From NCBI RefSeq assembly GCF_034274695.1, contig NZ_CP128362.1, forward strand, positions 7,442,501-7,506,500: a stretch of 64,000 nt of DNA, written 5' to 3'. The stretch is from Chitinophaga sp. LS1. GTDB taxonomy: Bacteria; Bacteroidota; Bacteroidia; Chitinophagales; Chitinophagaceae. A model generated the notes under the pieces. It saw nothing but the letters and a program-made list of their open reading frames with translations. It was not told where the DNA came from and did not search any database. Numbering within the stretch: position 1 is the first letter of the stretch; each line of letters begins with the position of its first letter. Shown one piece after another: positions 37,888-46,264 of this stretch. The translations under genes were made by a program, and so were the position numbers.

Positions 37888-40800
37888 TTAGTACTTCACA
37901 ACCTTTTTACTCAAAACTTTGTCACCAATCGTAACATTGACAATATAAAGCCCGGCAGGCAATGCAGACAGATTAAACTGCTGACCGCTGTAAATCTTCC
38001 GGGCCGGACTCACCAATGTTCCGGATGCATTGTAAATACGCATATAAAGCTTTTCTTCTTTTGTAGCAGCCAATTTTATCGTTATCATGCTTGTAGCAGG
38101 GTTTGGATCTACAGAAAGTGAGGACGTAGTTTCTGCGGCAACAGCAGCCGCACCGGCGGTGAATGCCCACTGACCATTTATCTGTCCGATATTTGACCAT
38201 TGATGTACCAGTCCTCCGCCTGAAACACCATTTACCTGCAACACCTTTCCGCTGTGTTTAGCAATAATCTTATAGTAACCGTCTCCGGTAGCAACGATGA
38301 TAAAATTCTGATGACTTTCAACCGGATCATGATATGGGTGCTGAATTACATTGGCACCATTTAAAAGAGAAGCGGCATTTACATCCAGCGATTTGCTGCT
38401 GTGTTTAGCGAGGATCTTATAATTACCATCGCCCAGATGTGTAAAGATAAACTGCTGGTTGGCGTTACCATTATACTCAGAGTGAATGACACTGGCACCA
38501 TCGGCAGTAGATGCTCCGTTTACATCCATCTGTAAACCACTGGCCCTGTTCTGTATAAAATACGTACCTGAGAGATTGGTAAAGCCATTCGTCAACACAC
38601 GTATAGAGGTCGTTTTATCATGGAGTGCAGACCAGGTAATACAGTTATTATTTGCAGTCAGCGTTTCTGTCTGACCAGTAAAGTTATCATCTGCATACAG
38701 AATTACTTTATATCCTTCGGCTACTACCAATGATGAAATCGCATCATCAGGTATACCTTTTGCATTCATCTGCGCCAGGGTATAGTTGCCTACAGGGAGA
38801 CTGACAGCAGTTCCGCTGTAATTACAATCTACATAAGTGATCACCGGATCTGTACTACTAAATGGCAAAGCGGTGAACTCCCAGCTTCCCGGACTCACTT
38901 TAAACTGTACAGATACATCATTCTGCTGAAAGAACGTAACACCACTCACGCCACCTAAGAAAGTACCATTTTTCCATACGGTTACACCTCCTACCTTAAT
39001 CTCAGAAATAAGGGTGGACAATACATCTTTTGGAACACTTACAATGGCAGTGGTGCCTGAAGGAGATGTGAGGCTTTGTGTAAAACCAGTGCTGCCAAGA
39101 GAGAAGCTGGCGATGATATTTCCTTTCACACTGGGTACTACGCCAGCAAATTGCGTAACGCCTCCCGGCTGTGGAGCAAATGTAAACTCAACATAAGCAG
39201 GCTGTGTAGGACGGATACCCAGGAGGTAAGCACTCATCACATACAAGGGACCGGCAGACCATGCATGGTTATTACTGGAATATCCTGCATTACTGTTACT
39301 TTCTGTAAAATCTTCCCACAGGGTAGATGACCAGCTATTGATCATCGGTGTAAAACGATTCTTCATGCGTGTAATAGCAGCAGTTGGGTCCAGCTTAAAC
39401 AGGTTTTCTTCAACGTACATTTCCTGGTATGGACCTGCATCATTTCTGTTTTTCAAAACACTCAGCGCACCGGCTTTCTGCTGATCATTGGCCAGTCCGG
39501 TAGATAAAGCCCAGGCATTACTTCTGTCATCAACCAAACGGGATGACACATTGCTGGACATATAGGCACGTGATGCGCTGTTCCAGAAATAATTATTGAA
39601 GTTGTTCTTCACCTTTGTCTGCAGTCCCTGGTAATAAGTCGCATCGGCAGTCTGGCCTAAAAGGTTTGCCGTATTAATAGCGGTTTCCAGAACAGAGATA
39701 TAAAGTGCGTTGAACACCGTATTGGCACTGCCTACAGGTACGGGATCAATGTTAGTACCCCAGTCAATCCAGTTCCATGCATCATTTTGCAACAGGAGCA
39801 TACCGTCAGCATTAGAGCTGGCTACACAAAACTGGATGTATTTTTTCAATTGCGGATAGATTTCCTGTAACAAAGCTCTGTCTCCGCTATACATGTAGTA
39901 CTTCCAGATCATGGCAACTGCGGCCAGGTTCTGATCAGGCAGATGAAAGGAGGTACCTGGTGCTGTAGTATAGAGGGAACCATTTCCTTTCTGTGTATTC
40001 ATCAATTCGCGGAAAGCTTTGCGTGTCAGTTTATTTACACTGGTATCGTATAAATAGAATGAGTAGAGGATTTGTTCAGATACATCTCCCCACCATTGGC
40101 CACGTTCACGGTCAGGACAATCATAGTACTGATCACGCATACATACTTTGGACGTGTTTTTAGCCTTTGTCCACAAAGTATTTAACGATGCATCAGAAGA
40201 ATTAAACTGGCCGGTGATATCTACATTATAGCTGGACTCTCTGTATTTCAGACCCAATATCTGTACTGTCCCTGTTACGTTTGAAAACTCGTAGGTAACG
40301 GTATGATTACTTGAGTTCTGCCATGCAAAACATTCAAATTCCTGATCACCGGCTTTGGTAATATATTCCTGCCAGTAATGCCTGTTTACAGTAATTTCTA
40401 TTTTCACGCCTGCAGGGGCATTTACGTGCAAATAGGGACGCAACTGTATATTGGTACCAACAGTTCCGGTAATGGTCGTATTAGCTGTAACAGAGGCTGG
40501 TATTGAATTCTGATAATTGCTTAATTCAGCCTCTCTCCAGAATGGGATACCGCGGGGTACGAGTGAATTCCAGGGTGCAACTGGGGGGAGACCTTTCTTT
40601 ACGGCTGTGGCCCATGAGGCATCGTTAAAACCTGCGCTTGTCCAGCCGGCGGGTTCATTTGCGGCATCATAGGAAACAGGGAATGCAATCCATTTGTAAT
40701 CCTGTCCGTTCAGAATTAATTGAGTGGTAGCTCCAAAAGAAGGATGCACGCTGTACTTCCAGGTATCATCTGACACAACTACGGAACCGGCATCAAATAA

Positions 40801-41451
40801 TAAACCGCCATTGCCGACAGCCCGTTCTGAATAACCATTCTGTCCTCCTTTATACCATACCAATACGGCAATGGTATTCTCACCAGCCTGCAGATAGGGT
40901 GCAATATCTACTTCATCATAATAGGTATTCACCAGATCAGGACGAATAGAGAGCCCACCATCTTTTACCACCAGCTGATTATTTACATACAGCCAGTACT
41001 TATTTTCTGCGGCAATTTTAGTGAGTGCAGAAGCGGGTTTGGATGCAAGGCTTAGCTTTTTCCTGAAAGCGATCCAGGTGTTTGCCGGACCAGCATTGGG
41101 GGACCAGATCCAGTTGGCCGTTCCCTGTGAAGGGGGAATCATGCTGACAATAAAAGAGGTTACCTGGTCATTCCATTCAGTACCAATCCATGTAGAAGAT
41201 GCAGTGGAACTAAAGGATTTTCCGGTAAAATTATCATCCGCAAAAAAGGTAATCTGATACCCTGAAGGGATGGAAAAAGAGGAGAGGCCATCATCCGGGA
41301 AACCGGCCGCATTCATATCTGCAAGCCTGTAATTTCCAACGGGGAATGAGATAGCGGTGCCTCCATAATTAATATCACTGTATAGTACCACTTGGGCATG
41401 GGTGGCTAACGTACAGACCAGCAATAACAGCATTATTGTTTTTTGCTTCAT
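37888..41451 (-). CDS. GH78 alpha-L-rhamnosidase-like enzyme with crystallin, ricin-B and T9SS domains
   Basis: 1187 residues. After a signal peptide (ends near 19) comes a beta/gamma-crystallin domain (about 20-105), the GH78 region (about 110-865), a second crystallin domain (about 872-960), a ricin-type trefoil lectin (about 965-1105, with three QxW-like repeats) and a T9SS type A sorting domain (about 1110-1187, VDPNPATSMITI, GLYIVNV). In the (alpha/alpha)6 catalytic domain Asp444, Glu449 and Asp456 (DCPDRERGQWWGD) line up with Asp567, Glu572 and Asp579 of Bacillus RhaB, and a Glu near 713 (LWEDFTES) fits the general base. It should be secreted and act on rhamnose-containing polysaccharide. 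It is monocistronic. Confidence 0.87.
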   Translation of the reverse strand: MKQKTIMLLLLVCTLATHAQVVLYSDINYGGTAISFPVGNYRLADMNAAGFPDDGLSSFSIPSGYQITFFADDNFTGKSFSSTASSTWIGTEWNDQVTSFIVSMIPPSQGTANWIWSPNAGPANTWIAFRKKLSLASKPASALTKIAAENKYWLYVNNQLVVKDGGLSIRPDLVNTYYDEVDIAPYLQAGENTIAVLVWYKGGQNGYSERAVGNGGLLFDAGSVVVSDDTWKYSVHPSFGATTQLILNGQDYKWIAFPVSYDAANEPAGWTSAGFNDASWATAVKKGLPPVAPWNSLVPRGIPFWREAELSNYQNSIPASVTANTTITGTVGTNIQLRPYLHVNAPAGVKIEITVNRHYWQEYITKAGDQEFECFAWQNSSNHTVTYEFSNVTGTVQILGLKYRESSYNVDITGQFNSSDASLNTLWTKAKNTSKVCMRDQYYDCPDRERGQWWGDVSEQILYSFYLYDTSVNKLTRKAFRELMNTQKGNGSLYTTAPGTSFHLPDQNLAAVAMIWKYYMYSGDRALLQEIYPQLKKYIQFCVASSNADGMLLLQNDAWNWIDWGTNIDPVPVGSANTVFNALYISVLETAINTANLLGQTADATYYQGLQTKVKNNFNNYFWNSASRAYMSSNVSSRLVDDRSNAWALSTGLANDQQKAGALSVLKNRNDAGPYQEMYVEENLFKLDPTAAITRMKNRFTPMINSWSSTLWEDFTESNSNAGYSSNNHAWSAGPLYVMSAYLLGIRPTQPAYVEFTFAPQPGGVTQFAGVVPSVKGNIIASFSLGSTGFTQSLTSPSGTTAIVSVPKDVLSTLISEIKVGGVTVWKNGTFLGGVSGVTFFQQNDVSVQFKVSPGSWEFTALPFSSTDPVITYVDCNYSGTAVSLPVGNYTLAQMNAKGIPDDAISSLVVAEGYKVILYADDNFTGQTETLTANNNCITWSALHDKTTSIRVLTNGFTNLSGTYFIQNRASGLQMDVNGASTADGASVIHSEYNGNANQQFIFTHLGDGNYKILAKHSSKSLDVNAASLLNGANVIQHPYHDPVESHQNFIIVATGDGYYKIIAKHSGKVLQVNGVSGGGLVHQWSNIGQINGQWAFTAGAAAVAAETTSSLSVDPNPATSMITIKLAATKEEKLYMRIYNASGTLVSPARKIYSGQQFNLSALPAGLYIVNVTIGDKVLSKKVVKY

Positions 41452-41789
41452 AGGTTATTGATTTTGAGGGTTTATTGGTAAAAACGTGAACTACAGATTA
41501 TAGGATTTCATAAGGGAAATTGACTTAAGCCTTGAAAAGTAAAAATAAAATTCCGATTAACTGTCCTTAGCTGTCTATGATCTTATATGGTATATGATCG
41601 ATTCAATGATAGCTGATGCTATCCTTGCATTAATTTAAAAGCCTGAAAAGTGAGGTAACAAATGAAATTCAAGGAGTTAAGGGAGTATCCCCCTGACCTG
41701 AGATCGTCAATATTATGTAAGCCATGAAAAAACCATTTGGTTTCAAACGCAAAAAAGCCTCGGGATTTATCATCTGAAGGCCTTCAATA
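41452..41789. other. Spacer between the PepSY and GH78 genes
   Basis: No gene is supported. It includes the GH78 promoter region. A six-T run on the minus strand near 41751-41756 after a very short GC stem could be a weak terminator for the PepSY gene. Confidence 0.35.
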
Positions 41790-42905
41790 TCACCGGCTGT
41801 ACCTTTTGCTATTCCCTTTTCGCTTCCAGTACAAATAAAAACCTGTAAGCGAAAGGATCCCGGGGGTCAAACCTATAATCACATACATCCACCGTAAAAG
41901 AAGACTGTCAAATTCGCCAACATGCAACCTTTTAAGCATCCAGTAAAAACGGTCAGAAAATGGCTTTTCTTCAATCCGATTAATCAGCTTGAGCTGGTTT
42001 GTATTAGCATCAAAATAAAGGTCACTCCCTTTTCCTTTATAAAGGGGATTTACGGTGGATGAAAAAGCTCCACTTACAATAACATCTTTTTCTTTGTCAG
42101 CCGAAACCATCATCGCAACAGGCGTAAACCCAACCACTTTCCCGGTATTCTCCAAAATGCTGTCAAGGTTTCCTTTGATCATGACGGTTTTATTTTGATA
42201 AGGAACGATTGCCCATTCAGCTGGCAGGAAAAGCGACTTATTCATCCAGAAACCAGTAAAGAACAGGATAAAATTAAACACCAGGCTCCATACACCCACT
42301 ATCCTATGTAGCGATGAAAAAGTCGATGTGCTTTTCCCAAACTTAAACTTCACCTGGAATGTGACCACCTTAATTATTTGTTTCCTGTAAATGATGAAAC
42401 CTGTTATGATGCTAATGATAAATAAAATGGAAATAATTGCTGTCATCAACCGTCCGGGTTTATCAATCTGGAAACAATAATGAGCGGAGTATAGCCACCT
42501 GAAAAAAGAAGTCTGAAATGAACGGAAATTTCCCTCCCTGATAATTTCACCAGTATAAGGATTGACAAATACACTATACAAATAGTTATCAGTAGTTTTC
42601 TGCTGATATAGATACAGCATAAATTCATAGCAGTCTGATGCCCTTTCAGGAAATTGTCTGACCATCATTCTGCGTATATGGGGGTGTTGTAGCAGTACCT
42701 TTCTATATAATGAATCTAAAGAAATTCGTTTGCCAGCTGCAGGTACACTAATCTGATGCAGATCCTTGCACCACGATTGCTCAATTTCTTTCTGGAAAAC
42801 CAACATACTGCCGGACAATCCAAAAAAAAGGTAAAGCAGTCCCAGCATAAGACCGAGCCAGCTATGCACTTTAAATGATAGTTTGGTGAACTGCTTTACC
42901 TTCAT
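41790..42905 (-). CDS. PepSY-domain (PiuB-like) inner membrane protein
   Basis: 371 residues from the ATG at 42905. An upstream in-frame ATG at 42953 would add 16 residues overlapping the receptor gene and seems unlikely, because FTKLSFKVHSWLGLMLGLLYLFFG is the usual family start. There are four membrane helices: about 16-36, 130-160, 190-220 and 340-360. A periplasmic PepSY segment lies around YLYSVFVNPYTGEI and a second near SDLYFDANTNQLKLI. Such proteins often accompany siderophore receptors and have been linked to ferric-siderophore reduction in the inner membrane. The receptor gene ends 17 bp upstream, so the two form an operon. Confidence 0.85.
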   Translation of the reverse strand: MKVKQFTKLSFKVHSWLGLMLGLLYLFFGLSGSMLVFQKEIEQSWCKDLHQISVPAAGKRISLDSLYRKVLLQHPHIRRMMVRQFPERASDCYEFMLYLYQQKTTDNYLYSVFVNPYTGEIIREGNFRSFQTSFFRWLYSAHYCFQIDKPGRLMTAIISILFIISIITGFIIYRKQIIKVVTFQVKFKFGKSTSTFSSLHRIVGVWSLVFNFILFFTGFWMNKSLFLPAEWAIVPYQNKTVMIKGNLDSILENTGKVVGFTPVAMMVSADKEKDVIVSGAFSSTVNPLYKGKGSDLYFDANTNQLKLINRIEEKPFSDRFYWMLKRLHVGEFDSLLLRWMYVIIGLTPGILSLTGFYLYWKRKGNSKRYSR

Positions 42906-42922
42906 ATTAAATTTTGAACTGA

Positions 42923-45073
42923 TTAAAAATGCATTTTTACAGATAGTATACACTGACGTAAAGCTCCGGGGCTGATAAAGCCACGCCCGCCATAATAATA
43001 CTTTTTGTTGAATAAGTTATCTGCCGTAAATGCCCAGGTAAAACGGCTATGCTCATAGCTGATCATACTGTTGCATACGGTATACTCATTCGTATAAAAT
43101 TGTCCGGCAGACTTGCTATTAATAATCAGATCTCGACCTACATAGTAGCCTCCAAATCCAACGGACAAACCACTGACAGGTCCATTTGAAAATCGATAAT
43201 TTGCAAACCAGTTAGCTGACCATTCCGGACCGGAATTAACAGGTCTTAAGCCCTGCGTATTTGCATCTGCCAGGGTAAGTTTACTATCGTTATATGCGGA
43301 ACCGGCATGAAGGTACAATCCGCTGAGAGGTTGCACAGTAAGATCGGCTTCCAGCCCCCTACTATATTGTTTACCATCCTGTATGTAAAGGGTATTGTCA
43401 TTGGGATTAGTACGGACAACATTCGTCACATTGATATCATAATAACTGAAGGTTGCATTTATTTTTCTGTTCCTGGTAGAAATTTTTATGCCCCCTTCCA
43501 GCTGATTACCATATTGTGGCTTAAAATTCATAACAGTACCATTTGTTTGTGATGTTGGTGCTACGTTTTGAAAGCCATTCATGTAATTAATGAATACAGT
43601 AAAGGTTTGTGGAATCAACTGATAAGTAATCCCCAATTTAGGCGAAAATGCTGTCTGGTCATATTTCCCGGACACAGTGCCTGCATTCTGATCTAATGTA
43701 CCTGGATTGTTTAGATGATCAACTCTTGCACTTAGTGTAATGGATAGTGCTTCTATTGGGTTTATAACATCCGATAAATAAGCGGAATAAATATTTTGTT
43801 CTGATTTAGTCCGGTAAGGGGTAGAACCACTTAGTAAGTTTAATAAATATGGTTCAGACAACTTCGCAGCACTGCTACCGGGGTTAGTGATGGCCACAGT
43901 ATCAAAATTCTTTCCCAGACTACTATAATCAGAAAGATAGATATAGTGGTAATAGTCCAACCCTGCAACTAAACGGTTCCGCCAGTTGGCTATCCTAAAA
44001 TCCCCAATAAAATTCTGCTGGATTTGCTGGCTAATTATATTTTCCGGATTATAGTATAGCATTTTCCGAGCTACGGCTGTATTGTTTTGAACTAACGTAT
44101 TGGTCTGGTAGGTGCCATCAGAGGAACCATATACACTTACAAAATTTGTTTCAGACCTCCATTGATTTGAGATGGTGTAAATTGCCTTGCCATAGAGATT
44201 CAACCCTGTAGTTCTCCAAAGCAGGCTATTATCCGTATATGATCTTTTGTAGTCCAGGTGCAAAGCTCCGGAACTTTGAGCGTTCGTCAATACACCATTC
44301 ACTAAAGGATTAGAAGGAGTAAGCAATGTACTATTGGTAGATGTTCGTCTCTCAAATTCAGCCTCCAGCTCAAGTTGTAATCTCGGGGTTACTTTATAAG
44401 ATAAGCTGGGGGTCAGAAAGATATTCCTGTATAATCCGGCATCCTGAAAGCTTTCTTTATAGGTATAGGCACCCATCATACGAAATAGTACATCATGGCT
44501 GGAATCCAAGGGTGTGTTTATATCCATTGTCACTCTCTGGAAATTGTTATTACCGCCTGCAATTTCAATATTGGTAAAGGTAGCATCTTCCGGTTTATAG
44601 GTAATGCTGTTAACAATCCCACCAAATACAACATTCGCACTACCAAACAAAGTACCAGCTGGTCCTTTTATAACATCTAACTGTTTTATATTGATCGTTT
44701 CACTGTTATAGGCCAAAAATGCATTTAACCCATTCCTGAAATTGGACCTTGTTCTAAAGCCTCTGATAGTGATATTAGGAGCGATACCAGCCCAGCTTGG
44801 CGTTACGCCAGCCACATTATTAAGTAGCGCGGATTGCGTATAATTATTCCGGTTTGAGATCAATTTTCCGTTTACTGAATTGACCACCTGTGGGTTTTCA
44901 CAGTCCTTTATAGGAAGTCTTGCAGCCTGAAAGCTCGAAGAATCAATGGCTTTGATGTTTTTCGTACTGATCGTAATTGTGTCTAAATCTTTTTTACCAT
45001 ATTCCTGAGCGATTACGCTGGTAGGAAACAAGGCAATAGAAATCAATATAATTAGCGTAATTTCTTTCTTCAT
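42923..45073 (-). CDS. TonB-dependent siderophore-type receptor
   Basis: 716 residues from the ATG at 45073; a TTG three codons earlier is a weaker start. Signal peptide about 1-23 (SVIAQ). The plug domain (about 55-185) contains PNITIRGFRTRSNFRNG and IDVIKGPAGTLFGS-like text (VIKGPAGTLFG). A 22-strand barrel ends in Phe (KMHF). There is no SusC-type N-terminal extension. It imports a metal chelate with TonB energy. It is followed by the PepSY gene, which supports ferric-siderophore or another metal complex as cargo. The C-terminal 95 residues resemble the remnant at 50098-50382. Confidence 0.9.
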   Translation of the reverse strand: MKKEITLIILISIALFPTSVIAQEYGKKDLDTITISTKNIKAIDSSSFQAARLPIKDCENPQVVNSVNGKLISNRNNYTQSALLNNVAGVTPSWAGIAPNITIRGFRTRSNFRNGLNAFLAYNSETINIKQLDVIKGPAGTLFGSANVVFGGIVNSITYKPEDATFTNIEIAGGNNNFQRVTMDINTPLDSSHDVLFRMMGAYTYKESFQDAGLYRNIFLTPSLSYKVTPRLQLELEAEFERRTSTNSTLLTPSNPLVNGVLTNAQSSGALHLDYKRSYTDNSLLWRTTGLNLYGKAIYTISNQWRSETNFVSVYGSSDGTYQTNTLVQNNTAVARKMLYYNPENIISQQIQQNFIGDFRIANWRNRLVAGLDYYHYIYLSDYSSLGKNFDTVAITNPGSSAAKLSEPYLLNLLSGSTPYRTKSEQNIYSAYLSDVINPIEALSITLSARVDHLNNPGTLDQNAGTVSGKYDQTAFSPKLGITYQLIPQTFTVFINYMNGFQNVAPTSQTNGTVMNFKPQYGNQLEGGIKISTRNRKINATFSYYDINVTNVVRTNPNDNTLYIQDGKQYSRGLEADLTVQPLSGLYLHAGSAYNDSKLTLADANTQGLRPVNSGPEWSANWFANYRFSNGPVSGLSVGFGGYYVGRDLIINSKSAGQFYTNEYTVCNSMISYEHSRFTWAFTADNLFNKKYYYGGRGFISPGALRQCILSVKMHF

Positions 45074-45106
45074 GTTGTTCAATTAATCATTGTTTTCATG
45101 TCCACG

Positions 45107-45130
45107 TAATAATGCACTTATGCACTATTA
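45107..45130. promoter_or_regulatory. Palindrome upstream of the siderophore-type receptor
   Basis: 10-bp arms TAATAATGCA and TGCACTATTA (one mismatch) around a CTTA spacer, 34 bp upstream of the receptor ATG. The size and position fit an operator. It does not resemble a standard Fur box in a way I can defend. Confidence 0.45.
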
Positions 45131-45271
45131 GAAATTATCAAAAGATATGATCTAATAAAGCATTCCTTAAATAGATGAATGATAATAATATTATGCGCAA
45201 TAAATCTATACTATATGCGCTGCGTGTTATGATTATTACATTGTAGCATATTTCATCCAATACTGCTCTCC

Positions 45272-46237
45272 TTAATATCTTCCAACGTATGAAGCAGGAT
45301 CTTGCATAAACCCATCTTTACATCCCTTACTACAAAATCCATATATCTTGCCATTATAATGTACCGTATCCGTAACTCCCATATTTAATGGCATTCCACA
45401 GAATAAGTCTTTCGCATTATCAAATTTGATGTCTTTGTAGGAAGTTACCGGATGCAATACTTTTTCCATTCCCATATCATACATGGAGCGCATTGCATTT
45501 ACAATAGAAGTATCAGTGTTATAATCACTACCACCTTTAAATATCGGTTGTGGATCATATTCCAGATCAAGCATAATCGCTTTGGTATAATTCTCACCTC
45601 TGATCTCATTGATCAACGCAAGACCCATATCCATTCCGGCAGTAATACCTGCACTTGTCCAGTATTTACCGCTTCTGACATATCTTTTTTGTTGCACTTT
45701 AGCCCCAAATTCATCAGCCAAGATCTTCTTTCCCCACCAATGTGTTGTAGCATCTTTACCATTTAACAGACCTGTTGCACCCAGAATCCAGGCGCCTGTA
45801 CATACACTTGTAGTAAATACAGAGGATGAGTCTATCGACTTTATCCAGTTGAGCAATGTTGTGTCTTTGGTTAATTCATAAGTCTCTTTAAAGCCACCTG
45901 GAATTACAAGGATATCTAAGTGCTTTACGTCAGCAATCGTAGTATCTATTTGTACCTTCATACCTCTTGCATCTGCTATCAAACCTCTATGCAAACCAAC
46001 AAAAAAGACATTTGTTCCCATCAGCTCTCCCAATACATTATAAGGTCCCATCGCATCTAAAGTAGAATAGCCATCATATAATAAGATACCTACTGTCCTG
46101 ACATCTATTTTGGGTTTTGGAAACATTTCCGCCAATTGCTCGTCGTGACTTTTTGTGGACCGGGCAGTTTCTTCTATTTTGTTTTTGCAGGATGCAATAG
46201 TCATCACTATTGCAAAAGCTATCATAATTTTTTTCAT
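45272..46237 (-). CDS. DJ-1/PfpI-domain lipoprotein with C-terminal YHS metal-binding domain
   Basis: 321 residues. Lipobox TIASC gives lipidated Cys17. Residues 45-215 are a DJ-1/PfpI fold (VGILLYDGYSTLDAMGPYNV, LDILVIPGG) with nucleophile-elbow Cys146 in TSVCTGA and a following DATTHW. The last 45 residues (277-321) are a YHS domain with Cys280 (LFCGM), Cys302 and Cys306 (GFCSKGC), usually a metal-binding or metal-sensing module. The combination in one envelope protein between two TonB receptors suggests a role in metal handling. It lies 27 bp after the receptor gene at 46265, so they form an operon. Enzymatic activity is unknown. Confidence 0.85.
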   Translation of the reverse strand: MKKIMIAFAIVMTIASCKNKIEETARSTKSHDEQLAEMFPKPKIDVRTVGILLYDGYSTLDAMGPYNVLGELMGTNVFFVGLHRGLIADARGMKVQIDTTIADVKHLDILVIPGGFKETYELTKDTTLLNWIKSIDSSSVFTTSVCTGAWILGATGLLNGKDATTHWWGKKILADEFGAKVQQKRYVRSGKYWTSAGITAGMDMGLALINEIRGENYTKAIMLDLEYDPQPIFKGGSDYNTDTSIVNAMRSMYDMGMEKVLHPVTSYKDIKFDNAKDLFCGMPLNMGVTDTVHYNGKIYGFCSKGCKDGFMQDPASYVGRY

Positions 46238-46264
46238 TGACTATTTTTAAAATGAATGACTGGT

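Noticed and set aside
42906..42953. Upstream ATG extending the PepSY protein by 16 residues
   Set aside because: The extension overlaps the receptor gene and lies before the family's normal N-terminus.
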